Origin: Pseudomarimonas sp964350895
Lineage (GTDB): Bacteria; Pseudomonadota; Gammaproteobacteria; Xanthomonadales; Xanthomonadaceae
Reading direction: 5' to 3'
NCBI GenBank assembly: GCA_964350895.1
Contig: CAYGMG010000003.1
Span: forward strand, 4,472 to 68,471
Length of the DNA: 64,000 bases
Made by a program: the position numbers and the translations under genes. How positions within the stretch are numbered: position 1 is the stretch's first letter; each line of letters begins with the position of its first letter. The notes under the pieces are model-generated. The model made no database searches and was not told the DNA's origin. It worked only from the letters and a program-made list of their open reading frames with translations. This document shows, piece by piece, positions 52,754-60,793 of the stretch.

Positions 52754-53298
52754 ATGAACATGCACCACCAGTCATTGCGCATCATCACCGCCATGCTCGC
52801 CGCATCGCTGTTCGGGCTGTCAGCCAGCGCCCCGGCGCAGACCACGGTAGGCGCCAACCAGGCGGCTACCGTCGTCGGCAAGGGCGCCACCGTCTGCGGC
52901 AAGGTCGAGAGCTTCCGCACCAATGCGAATATCGAAGGGCAGCNNNNNNNNNNNNNNNNNNNNNNNNNNNNNNNNNNNNNNNNNNNNNNNNNNNNNNNNN
53001 NNNNNNNNNNNNNNNNNNNNNNNNNNNNNNNNNNNNNNNNNNNACCGTCTGCGGCAAGGTCGAGAGCTTCCGCACCAATGCGAATATCGAAGGGCAGCCG
53101 ACCTTCCTGCATCTGGGCGGCGTCTTTCCCAAGCACACCTTCTCGGTGCGCATCAATGGCGACGACCGCGCAAAGTTCCAGTCCGAGCCAGAGGCACTGA
53201 TGGGGCGCATGATCTGCGTTACCGGCAGTGTCGCCTTCGCCCAGGGCAATGTTCCCGAGATGGTGATCAGCAAGCAGTCCGACATGACCCTGATGTAG
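52754..53298 (+). CDS. Secreted OB-fold-like small protein 2 (interrupted by scaffold gap)
   Basis: This is a paralogue of the previous gene with a signal peptide (ITAMLAASLFGLSASAPAQ). It has the same domain: TVCGKVES, GQPTFLHLGGVFPKHTFSVR and GRMICVTGSVAF. A run of 100 N breaks it at 52944-53043. The 55 bases before the gap are repeated exactly after it, so the two contig ends overlap. Removing 155 bases gives a clean 390-base frame coding 129 residues, close to its neighbour. I therefore read it as one intact gene and not as a duplication. Function unknown. Confidence 0.7.
52889..52943 (+). repeat. 55-bp contig-end overlap, left copy
   Basis: These 55 bases end exactly at the N run and are identical to 53044-53098. 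A 55-base end overlap is what a de Bruijn assembler with k=55 leaves between adjacent contigs. It is most likely not biological. Confidence 0.85.
52944..53043. other. Scaffold gap of exactly 100 N
   Basis: The round length marks a gap of unknown size. Because the flanks repeat the same 55 bases, the true gap is probably negative, meaning the contigs overlap. Confidence 0.95.
53044..53098 (+). repeat. 55-bp contig-end overlap, right copy
   Basis: Identical to 52889-52943. It begins at the first base after the N run. Confidence 0.85.
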
Positions 53299-53368
53299 AC
53301 CCCGCAAGGCTCAGGCGCCCCACCTCGACACCGCCGAACGCGGACCGACGCACAGCACAAGGCAGACC

Positions 53369-55732
53369 ATGAACTTCCTCAACAACCTCAAGCTGCAACC
53401 GCGCCTGTTCCTCGCCTTTGGCGTGATCATGCTGCTGACCCTGGTGCTTGGCGTCGCCGGACTGCTCGCGCTGGACGATCTGAACGGGGAACTGACCGGC
53501 ATCGCCGGCAATGATCTGGCCGGCGTCGAGAACGCGGGCAAGCTGACCAATATCGCCGCCCGCCACCGGCTGCAGACCTTCCAGCTGATCGTGCCTTCGG
53601 CCGCTACCGTCAAGGAGCGCGCGCGCGAAGCGCAGCGCGACTACGAAGCCGAGTTCGACACCATCTGGGAAGCCTATGCGGCGACCTCGCTGGAGCCGGG
53701 TGAGACCGAGGCGCGCGAGCAGGCCCTGGCCGCCTGGGAAGCATTCAAGGCGCAGGCCGCCGAAGTCGATGAGATCGTCCAGGCCGAGTTCCTTGAAGAG
53801 GCCACCGACATGGCCATCGGCGACGGCAGCGTGGCCTATGCCGCGGTCGCCGATGCGCTCGACAGGATCGCAGCGATCAAGGGCCAGGCCGCAACCCTTG
53901 CCGTCGAGCAGGCGCACAGCACCTTTGCCGCCGCCCGCGGCACGATGCTCACCGTCCTGTTCATCGCCATCGTGCTGTCGGTGCTGTTCGCCATCCTGGT
54001 CGCGCGCAGCGTGGTCGGCGGTGTGCGCGCCACCCTTGGCGTGGTCAACGACATCGCCCACGGCCGGCTGGATGGACGCATCGACGTCAGCCGCCAGGAC
54101 GAGGTCGGCGAGCTGAACCGCGGCATGGCAACCATGCAGGACACCCTGCGCGCCTTCGCCCGCGCCGAGACCGATATGGCCGAGCAGCACGAGGCCGGTC
54201 AGCTCGACTACCGGATCCAGGCGGACCAGTTCACCGGCGCCTACCGAGAGATGGCCGAGTCGCTGAACACCCTGGTCGCCTCGCAGATCGACACCATGAA
54301 CCAGGCAGTCACCCTGATGCGCCGCTACGCGGTGGGCGACCTGACCCAGGACATGGCCGCCCTGCCCGGCCAGAAGGCGGCGATCACCGAGGCCATGGCG
54401 CAGACCAAGGGCAACCTGCAGAAGGTCAACGCCGAGATCCAGCGCCTGGTGCTGGCCGCAGCGGACGGCGACTTCACCGTGCGCGGCGACGAAGGCCAGT
54501 TCGAGTTTGCCTTCCGTGAAATGGTTGCCGGCCTCAACCAGCTGATGCAGCAGGCCGACTCTGGCCTTGGCGAAGTCGGCAAGCTGCTCGCCGCGCTGTC
54601 CCAGGGCGATCTCACCGTACGCGTCGAGAATCGCTTCAAGGGTGCTTTCTTCAGCCTGGTCGAGAATGCCAACACCACGGTCGAGCGACTGACCGACATC
54701 GCGCGCAAGATTTCCCAGGCCAGCGAAGAGATCAACGTCGCCGCCGGCGAGATCGCCGCCGGCAACTCGGATCTCTCCGAGCGCACCGAGCAGCAGGCGG
54801 CGAACCTCGAGGAAACTGCCTCCTCGATGGAGGAACTGACCTCGACGGTGAAACAGAATGCTGAGAACTCCCGTCAGGCGCGGCAACTCGCCGTGGGCGC
54901 TGCGGACGTTGCCTCGCGCGGCGGCGAAGTGGTCGGCCGGGTGGTGGTCACCATGGATGCGATCAGCGCGTCATCCAAGCGCATCGAGGACATCATTTCG
55001 GTAATCGACGGCATCGCCTTCCAGACCAATATCCTTGCCCTGAACGCAGCGGTCGAGGCGGCACGGGCCGGCGAGCAGGGCCGCGGATTTGCCGTGGTCG
55101 CCAGCGAAGTGCGCTCACTGGCGCAGCGCTCGGCCGATGCGGCCAAGGAGATCAAGGAGCTGATCGCCGAGTCGGTGATCACCGTCGGCGAAGGTTCCAA
55201 CCTGGTCCACAACGCCGGCAAGACGATGGACGAGATCATGCAATCGGTGCAGCGCGTCACCGACATCATGAGCGAGATCGCCGCGGCAAGCGACGAGCAG
55301 TCCTCGGGCATCGAGCAGGTAAACCAGACCGTCGTACAGATGGACCAGACCACCCAGCAGAACGCCGCCTTGGTCGAGCAGGCCTCCGCTGCGGCGCGCT
55401 CGATGGAAGAGCAGGCCACCGACCTTGCCACCGCGGTCTCGGTGTTCCGGCTGCCGGGTGGCGCCGGCAAACCTGCCGCGTCGGCAAAGGCGGAGCAGGT
55501 TCGCGGACCTGGCCTGCTGGGCTCGCGCCAGGGCAGCGCCAAGCCGTCAGCGCCGGCATCCGCCAGCCGCTCTCCCGCGCGCGCAGCGCCCGCTGCGGCC
55601 TCGGCCAAGGCAAAGCAGGGCACCTCGACCGAGGCGCAGCGCAAGGCGCCCAGCGCGCCGGCGGCAGCGCCCAAGGCACTGTCCAAAGGCCAGCCGGCCA
55701 AGACTGACGAGCATCATTGGGAAGAGTTCTGA
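53369..55732 (+). CDS. Methyl-accepting chemotaxis protein with CheR-tethering pentapeptide
   Basis: This 787-residue receptor has membrane segments near 10-32 and 190-212, with a helical periplasmic part between them. HAMP-like units follow (about 210-440), and then the signalling hairpin with IAFQTNILALNAAVEAARAG near 550. After it comes a flexible Ala/Pro/Lys/Ser-rich tail of about 90 residues that ends in HWEEF. This fits the NWETF/GWEEF pentapeptide that tethers CheR in Escherichia and in Pseudomonas Aer2/McpB. It is the only receptor here with that end. cheW follows after 45 bases, and cheR, cheD and cheB lie just beyond. Confidence 0.94.
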   Translation: MNFLNNLKLQPRLFLAFGVIMLLTLVLGVAGLLALDDLNGELTGIAGNDLAGVENAGKLTNIAARHRLQTFQLIVPSAATVKERAREAQRDYEAEFDTIWEAYAATSLEPGETEAREQALAAWEAFKAQAAEVDEIVQAEFLEEATDMAIGDGSVAYAAVADALDRIAAIKGQAATLAVEQAHSTFAAARGTMLTVLFIAIVLSVLFAILVARSVVGGVRATLGVVNDIAHGRLDGRIDVSRQDEVGELNRGMATMQDTLRAFARAETDMAEQHEAGQLDYRIQADQFTGAYREMAESLNTLVASQIDTMNQAVTLMRRYAVGDLTQDMAALPGQKAAITEAMAQTKGNLQKVNAEIQRLVLAAADGDFTVRGDEGQFEFAFREMVAGLNQLMQQADSGLGEVGKLLAALSQGDLTVRVENRFKGAFFSLVENANTTVERLTDIARKISQASEEINVAAGEIAAGNSDLSERTEQQAANLEETASSMEELTSTVKQNAENSRQARQLAVGAADVASRGGEVVGRVVVTMDAISASSKRIEDIISVIDGIAFQTNILALNAAVEAARAGEQGRGFAVVASEVRSLAQRSADAAKEIKELIAESVITVGEGSNLVHNAGKTMDEIMQSVQRVTDIMSEIAAASDEQSSGIEQVNQTVVQMDQTTQQNAALVEQASAAARSMEEQATDLATAVSVFRLPGGAGKPAASAKAEQVRGPGLLGSRQGSAKPSAPASASRSPARAAPAAASAKAKQGTSTEAQRKAPSAPAAAPKALSKGQPAKTDEHHWEEF

Positions 55733-55777
55733 GCCGCGCAATCCGCGGCCTGATTCGGCCACGCAGGGAGAGGCCAC

Positions 55778-56290
55778 ATGCAAGCCAAACAAGCCATGCA
55801 GGTAAGTAGCGAGACGGCGCTGCCGGCCGCGGCTGCCTCGGGCGAGTTCCTGACCTTCGCCCTGGGCGAGCAGCAGTACGGCGTCGACATCCTCAAGGTG
55901 CAGGAAATCCGCGGCTATGAGGGCGTTACCGGCATTCCGAACACGCCTGCACACATCAAGGGCGTGATCAATCTGCGCGGCACGATCGTGCCGGTGCTCG
56001 ACCTGCGGCTGAAGTTCCGCCTCGGCGAAGCGCGCTATGACGGCTTCACCGTGATGATCATCCTCAACCTCGGCGAACGCACGGTGGGGGTGGTGGTCGA
56101 CGCCGTGTCCGACGTGGTCCAGCTGAAAGCCGAGCAGATCCGCCCTGCCCCGCCGCTCGGCGCCGGCGTCGATGCGCGTTATCTGGTCGGCGTCGGCGTC
56201 ATCGAAAAACGCATGGTGCTGCTGATCGACATCGAGCGACTGCTTGGTTCCGAAGACCTTGCCCTGATCGACAACGCAGCCGACAACTGA
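55778..56290 (+). CDS. cheW: Chemotaxis coupling protein CheW (copy 2)
   Basis: This 170-residue CheW has FLTFALGEQQYGVDILKVQE, then IKGVINLRGTIVPVLDLRLK and VVVDAVSDVVQLKAEQIRPA. It is close in sequence to CheW copy 1 at 51636. GGGAGAGG lies before the ATG. It sits between a receptor gene and cheR. Confidence 0.95.
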   Translation: MQAKQAMQVSSETALPAAAASGEFLTFALGEQQYGVDILKVQEIRGYEGVTGIPNTPAHIKGVINLRGTIVPVLDLRLKFRLGEARYDGFTVMIILNLGERTVGVVVDAVSDVVQLKAEQIRPAPPLGAGVDARYLVGVGVIEKRMVLLIDIERLLGSEDLALIDNAADN

Positions 56291-56306
56291 GCCGAGGGGA
56301 GTGGCC

Positions 56307-56420
56307 ATGCCAACTGGGGACACCGCGCTGGCATCCCGCGACCGACGCGGAGGCCCTGCCTCGCCCGCGCTGGCAACGTTGCTCCCTGGCGCGGTGACGG
56401 CGGCAAGCAGCGATGGCTGA
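56307..56420 (+). CDS. Possible 37-residue leader ORF overlapping cheR
   Basis: The ORF runs from ATG at 56307 to TGA at 56418-56420. It has a strong ribosome site (GAGGGGAG) upstream and ends eight bases inside cheR. The peptide is low in complexity (Ala, Pro, Gly, Ser, Arg) and matches no family I know. Since the cheR ATG at 56413 has only a weak ribosome site, translation of this ORF could carry ribosomes to cheR. It may also be only chance. Confidence 0.35.
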   Translation: MPTGDTALASRDRRGGPASPALATLLPGAVTAASSDG

Positions 56421-57252
56421 GCACGCCCAGGATCGCGAGTTCAGCTTCTCCGACCGGGATTTCCGCCGGGTCTGCGACCTGATCTATCGACGCGCTGGCA
56501 TCGCCCTTGCCGACAGCAAGCGCGACATGGTCTACAGCCGCCTGTCCCGACGCCTGCGCGCACTTGGTCTGCGCAGCTTCCAGAACTACCTCGAGCAGCT
56601 GGAGGCCGGCGGCGAGGACGAGTGGGAGGCATTCACCAACGCGCTGACCACCAACCTCACCAGTTTCTTCCGCGAAGCGCACCATTTCGAGATCCTGCTC
56701 GATCACCTCAAGGCACATCGCGACCGCCAGCCACTGCGCATCTGGTGCTCGGCCGCCTCCACCGGCGAAGAACCCTGGTCGCTGGCGATCACCGCCTGCG
56801 AGGCGTTCGGCACCCTGACCCCGCCGGTGCAGATCCTCGCCACCGATATCGACACCCAGGTTCTGGCTGCCGGTGAGCGCGGCATCTATCCGCTGGAGCG
56901 CATCAAGGGGCTTTCCAGCGAGCGCACCAAGCGCTTCTTCCAGCGCGGCACTGGCCCGCATCAGGGCATGTGCCGGATCCGCCCGCAGCTCAGCGAACTG
57001 GTCGAGTTCGCCCAGCTCAACCTGCTGGTCAGCAGCTACGGCATCAAGGGACCGTTCGACGCGATCTTCTGCCGCAATGTGATGATCTACTTCGACAAGC
57101 CAACCCAGCGCGGCGTGCTGGAGCGAATGACCCCGCTGCTGGCGCCGGACGGCCTGCTGTTTGCCGGCCACTCGGAGAGCTTCCTGCACGCCAACGACCT
57201 GCTCCGGCCGCGCGGCCGCACGGTATACGGACGGGCGGACGCGGCGCGATGA
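56413..57252 (+). CDS. cheR: Chemoreceptor methyltransferase CheR
   Basis: CheR methylates receptor glutamates with S-adenosylmethionine. The 279-residue protein has the N-terminal helical domain (FRRVCDLIYRRAGIALADSK; NALTTNLTSFFREAHHF). The catalytic domain has RIWCSAASTGEEPWSLAI, ILATDIDTQVL, and DAIFCRNVMIYFDKPTQRGV. It probably docks on the HWEEF tail of the receptor at 53369. It overlaps cheD by four bases. Confidence 0.96.
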   Translation: MAEHAQDREFSFSDRDFRRVCDLIYRRAGIALADSKRDMVYSRLSRRLRALGLRSFQNYLEQLEAGGEDEWEAFTNALTTNLTSFFREAHHFEILLDHLKAHRDRQPLRIWCSAASTGEEPWSLAITACEAFGTLTPPVQILATDIDTQVLAAGERGIYPLERIKGLSSERTKRFFQRGTGPHQGMCRIRPQLSELVEFAQLNLLVSSYGIKGPFDAIFCRNVMIYFDKPTQRGVLERMTPLLAPDGLLFAGHSESFLHANDLLRPRGRTVYGRADAAR

Positions 57253-57875
57253 AGATCCGGATCGCCCGTGCCTTCGATCCGGTAGCCAATCAGCGCTCGC
57301 GCGCTGGCCCGCTGCTGTATCGGGACACCCAGCTCAACGCTGACGTGGTCAAGGTGCTGCCGGCGGAGTACTTCTGTACCGAGCGCGACCTGGCGCTGAT
57401 GACCGTGCTCGGCTCCTGCGTGGCCGCCTGCATGCGCGACCCGGTGATCCGGGTCGGCGGGATGAACCATTTCATGCTGCCCGACGGCGAAGTCACCGAT
57501 GGCGTGCCGGCGCGCTACGGCAGCCATGCGATGGAGCTGCTGATCAACGAGCTGATCAAGCAGGGCGCCAGCCGCGAGCGCATCGAGGCCAAGGTCTTCG
57601 GCGGCGGCAACGTGCTCAAGAGCTTTACCTCGCAGCCGGTGGGCACGCGAAACGCCGAGTTTGTCGTCGACTACCTGCGCAAGGAGCGCATTTCGGTGGT
57701 ATCCAAGGACCTGGGCGGCATCCACCCGCGCAAGGTGTGCTTTTTTCCGGTAACCGGCCGAGTCCTGGTCAAGCGGCTTCCGCACGCCCACGAAGATGCC
57801 GTGGCCGCCGAGGAAATCGCCTACAAGGATCGTCTCAAGCAAGCCCCTGTGGGTGGTTCGGTGGAGCTGTTCTGA
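57249..57875 (+). CDS. cheD: Chemoreceptor glutamine deamidase CheD
   Basis: CheD deamidates receptor glutamines. The 208-residue protein has the catalytic Cys57 in VLGSCVAACMRD and His74 in GGMNHFMLPDG. It also has VFGGGNVLKSF and LGGIHPRKVCFFPVTGRVLV. A 30-residue extension precedes the core. The C terminus ends SVELF, an end shared with the receptor at 58964. The ATG overlaps cheR by four bases. Confidence 0.95.
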   Translation: MKIRIARAFDPVANQRSRAGPLLYRDTQLNADVVKVLPAEYFCTERDLALMTVLGSCVAACMRDPVIRVGGMNHFMLPDGEVTDGVPARYGSHAMELLINELIKQGASRERIEAKVFGGGNVLKSFTSQPVGTRNAEFVVDYLRKERISVVSKDLGGIHPRKVCFFPVTGRVLVKRLPHAHEDAVAAEEIAYKDRLKQAPVGGSVELF

Positions 57876-58909
57876 TGGCCATACGCGTTCTGGTGGTGGA
57901 CGACTCGGCGCTGGTCCGCCAGCTGCTGACCGAGATTCTTTCCGAGGACCGCGAGATCGAGGTGGTTGGCGCCGCCGCCGATCCCTACATCGCCCGCGAC
58001 AAGATCAAGCAGCTCAGCCCCGACGTGCTCACACTCGACGTCGAGATGCCGCGCATGGACGGGCTGAAGTTCCTCGAGAACCTGATGCGCCTGCATCCCA
58101 TGCCGGTGGTGATGGTCTCGACCCTGACCGAGAAGGGTGCCGACGTCACCATGGCCGCGCTCGAGCTCGGCGCCATCGACTTCGTCACCAAGCCCAAGCT
58201 CGACGTCGAGCGCGGTCTGCGCGAGTACGGCCGCGAGCTGATCGAGAAGGTGAAGATCGCCGCACGGGCAAAGGTCGCCAGTGCGCGCCGCCACGATGCG
58301 CCCACCGGCAACCGCGCCGTGCCCACGGTCTACAAGACCACCGATCGCCTGATCGCGCTCGGCGCCTCGACCGGCGGCACCGAAGCGCTGCGCTACGTGC
58401 TTGCCCAGTTCCCGCCCAATGCACCCGCGGTGGTGATCGTCCAACACATTCCGGGAGGCTTCTCGCGCGCCTTTGCCCAGCGTCTGCACCGCGAGACCCA
58501 GCTCACCGTTTACGAAGCAAGCGACGGCCAGCCGATCACGCCAGGGCATGCCTATGTCGCACCAGGCGGTTTCCACCTGCGCGTCGAGCGCAGCGGCGCA
58601 CGCTGGTTCTGCCGCATCGGCGACGACGATCCAGTCAACCGGCACCGCCCGAGCGTCGACGTGCTGTTCCAGTCGGTGGCGGTCGCCGCCGGCCGCAATG
58701 CGGTGGCCGGCATCCTCACCGGCATGGGCGACGATGGCGCGCGGGGCATGCTGGCATTGCGCGACGCAGGGGCGTATACCTTGGCGCAGGACGAAGCAAG
58801 CTCGGTGGTCTGGGGAATGCCCGGCAGCGCAGTCAAACTGGGCGCGGTCAGCGACATCGCACCGCTCGACCAGGTAGCGCTGAGGTTGCTGGAGCGCGCC
58901 GCCAGCTAA
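57875..58909 (+). CDS. cheB: Chemoreceptor methylesterase CheB
   Basis: CheB removes receptor methyl groups when phosphorylated by CheA. The 344-residue protein has a receiver with D55 in LTLDVEMPRMDG and K107 in VTKPKL. The esterase domain has catalytic Ser165 in ALGASTGGTEAL, His191 in VQHIPGGFS and Asp in GMGDDGARG. It shares one base with the cheD stop. It is the only cheB in the window, so the first cheA set has none nearby. Confidence 0.96.
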   Translation: MAIRVLVVDDSALVRQLLTEILSEDREIEVVGAAADPYIARDKIKQLSPDVLTLDVEMPRMDGLKFLENLMRLHPMPVVMVSTLTEKGADVTMAALELGAIDFVTKPKLDVERGLREYGRELIEKVKIAARAKVASARRHDAPTGNRAVPTVYKTTDRLIALGASTGGTEALRYVLAQFPPNAPAVVIVQHIPGGFSRAFAQRLHRETQLTVYEASDGQPITPGHAYVAPGGFHLRVERSGARWFCRIGDDDPVNRHRPSVDVLFQSVAVAAGRNAVAGILTGMGDDGARGMLALRDAGAYTLAQDEASSVVWGMPGSAVKLGAVSDIAPLDQVALRLLERAAS

Positions 58910-58933
58910 AGACCGCAGGCGCGAGGCCGATAT
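58907..58933 (+). promoter_or_regulatory. Sigma-28 promoter of the third receptor gene
   Basis: TAAAGACC, an 11-base spacer and GCCGATAT at 58926-58933. The -35 element starts on the cheB stop codon TAA. The ATG of the receptor is 31 bases after the -10 element. Confidence 0.8.
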
Positions 58934-58963
58934 GTTGAATCAGGAAAGGATCCGGACGGCACC

Positions 58964-60154
58964 ATGAATGGAAGGATGATCAAATACCTGAGCGCGGGCG
59001 TCGTGTTGAGCCTTGCGTTCCTCGCCACCTACTTCTTCTTCGACTTCGGGGCGGCCGTGGTTGGAGGTTTTGCCGTCGCCTCAAGCCTTGCCTGGGCTGC
59101 CGGTGCCATCATGCTCGCGATGGACGCGCGCCGGCACACGCCGGACGAAGTCAAGCTGCTTCGCGAGCAGGAGAAGGTCCTGCTCGAACTGCGCAACTTC
59201 GTCGGCCGCGAACTCGAGGGCGGTCGCAGCGAAGTCGGGCGCACCAAGACCCTGATACGCGACGCCGTGCAGACCCTGTCGCAGAGCTTCGATTCCATGA
59301 CCCGCCACTCGCGCGAGCAGGCCGGCGCGGTGTCGCGGATCGTCGATCGCACCGGCGAGCGCGACGGCGAAATGGGCATGCAGCGATTCGCCAACGAAGC
59401 TTCAAGGCAGATGGAACAGCTGGTTCAGGCGCTGGAGGAAGTCAGCGGCCAGAGCAGCGCCACGGTCACCCATATCGACACCATGGTCGAGCACCTTGAC
59501 GGCATTTTCGCCCTGCTCGAGGACGTCAAGTCAATCGCCGACCAGACCAACCTGCTGGCGCTCAACGCCGCCATCGAGGCAGCGCGCGCCGGCGAGGCGG
59601 GACGCGGCTTTGCCGTGGTCGCCGACGAGGTACGCAACCTCTCCGAGCGCTCCACCGCCTTCAACGAACAGATCCGCAAGCTGGCGCACAGCTCGCGCGA
59701 GGTGGTGACCAAGGTGCGCGACGCCGTGCAGCGGATGGCCTCGCGGGACATGACCCGCTCCCAGGAAGCCAAGCACGAGTCGGCCCGCCTGATGCAGCAG
59801 GTCGGCACCCTGAACACCGCGCTCAGCCAGGGCATCCAGGAAATCAGCACTGCCGGCAAGGCGATCGATGGCTCGGTCGGCCAGGCTGTGCGCTCGCTGC
59901 AGTTCGAGGATATCGCCACCCAGGCGCTGGGCTCGGCGATGGTCCATCTGGAGCGCCTGCAGGCGATCAATGCCGAAGCGACCTCGCTGCAGGAGCTCCT
60001 GCACCGCAGCGGCGGACCGCGCGACGCCGAGCTGGTGTCGGCCCTGCACGCCATCGCCCGGCGCATCCAGGAAGTGCGCGGGCAATGGGAGAAGCAGCCA
60101 CACAAGCCGGTGTCGCAGGTCGATATGGCTTCAGGTGACGTCGAGCTGTTCTGA
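58964..60154 (+). CDS. Short methyl-accepting chemotaxis protein without periplasmic domain
   Basis: This 396-residue receptor has two adjoining membrane helices (about 7-25 and 32-50) and almost no periplasmic loop, so it likely senses inside the cell or in the membrane. The signalling hairpin is DQTNLLALNAAIEAARAGEA followed by GRGFAVVADEVRNLSERST. After it comes VRSLQFEDIATQALGSAM, a segment known from short MCPs near cheB genes. It ends DVELF, like CheD (SVELF). It has its own sigma-28 promoter, which overlaps the cheB stop, and a strong terminator follows. Confidence 0.9.
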   Translation: MNGRMIKYLSAGVVLSLAFLATYFFFDFGAAVVGGFAVASSLAWAAGAIMLAMDARRHTPDEVKLLREQEKVLLELRNFVGRELEGGRSEVGRTKTLIRDAVQTLSQSFDSMTRHSREQAGAVSRIVDRTGERDGEMGMQRFANEASRQMEQLVQALEEVSGQSSATVTHIDTMVEHLDGIFALLEDVKSIADQTNLLALNAAIEAARAGEAGRGFAVVADEVRNLSERSTAFNEQIRKLAHSSREVVTKVRDAVQRMASRDMTRSQEAKHESARLMQQVGTLNTALSQGIQEISTAGKAIDGSVGQAVRSLQFEDIATQALGSAMVHLERLQAINAEATSLQELLHRSGGPRDAELVSALHAIARRIQEVRGQWEKQPHKPVSQVDMASGDVELF

Positions 60155-60191
60155 TCTGCAGGCCAAGGCGCCCACGCGACGCGCAAAGCAG

Positions 60192-60221
60192 AACGCCGGG
60201 CACTGCCCGGCGTTTTCGTTT
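60192..60221 (+). terminator. Intrinsic terminator closing the chemotaxis operon
   Basis: AACGCCGGGC and GCCCGGCGTT form a ten-pair stem with a three-base loop, followed by TTCGTTT. It lies between convergent genes (the receptor on plus and the SlyD-like gene on minus). With AA before the stem, it could serve both strands. Confidence 0.9.
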
Positions 60222-60247
60222 CAGCCCATCAGCCAGGGCACAGCCGC

Positions 60248-60739
60248 TCAGCCGTGCTGGTGCCCGCCAGGACCGTGGGCGTGGCCATGCGCCAGCTCTT
60301 CCGGGCTGGCCTCGCGCACCTCGACCATTTCGATATCGAACTTCAGATCCTGTCCCGCCAGTGGATGATTCAGATCGACGTCGACCACGCTCATCCCGAC
60401 CTTGAGCACGGTGACCAGACGCGGCCCCTCATTGGTGCCGACCGAGGTCTGCATGCCGGGGCGCAGCTGCGCAGGATCGCGGAAATACTTCTTCGGCACC
60501 CGCTGAACGAAGTCCGGACGAACCTCGCCATAGGCTTCGGCGGCCGGGATTTCCACTTCGAAGCGATCGCCCTCGGCCTTGCCGATCAGCGCGCTCTCAA
60601 GACCGGGAATGATCCCGTTGTGGCCCAGCAGGATGGTCAGCGGCTCGCGCTCGCGCGAGGATTCCAGCGCCTCACCGGCTTCGGGCAGGGCGAACACGCT
60701 GTAGTGGAAACGGACGACGTGGTTCTTTTCAGCCTGCAT
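60248..60739 (-). CDS. slyD: FKBP-type peptidyl-prolyl isomerase, SlyD-like
   Basis: This is a 163-residue prolyl isomerase and probable metallochaperone in the cytoplasm. It has VRFHYSVFAL near the start, then LTILLGHNGIIPGLESALIG, an insert-in-flap domain with AAEAYGEVRPDFVQRVPKKY, and DLNHPLAGQDLKFDIEMVEV. The tail is His-rich (HGHAHGPGGHQHG), as in SlyD. The start follows the gap after the CHAD gene by 54 bases, so the two minus-strand genes may share a transcript. It has no known link to the flagellar genes. Confidence 0.92.
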   Translation of the reverse strand: MQAEKNHVVRFHYSVFALPEAGEALESSREREPLTILLGHNGIIPGLESALIGKAEGDRFEVEIPAAEAYGEVRPDFVQRVPKKYFRDPAQLRPGMQTSVGTNEGPRLVTVLKVGMSVVDVDLNHPLAGQDLKFDIEMVEVREASPEELAHGHAHGPGGHQHG

Positions 60740-60793
60740 GGGCCGACTCCGGATTCGCGGGCGGCGGATGCTACGGCCTTTCGGCGGGCTTGG

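Noticed and set aside
52754..53298. An internal duplication of TVCGKVESFRTN in the second OB-fold gene.
   Set aside because: The repeat is exactly 55 bases on each side of a 100-N gap and fits a contig overlap, not biology.
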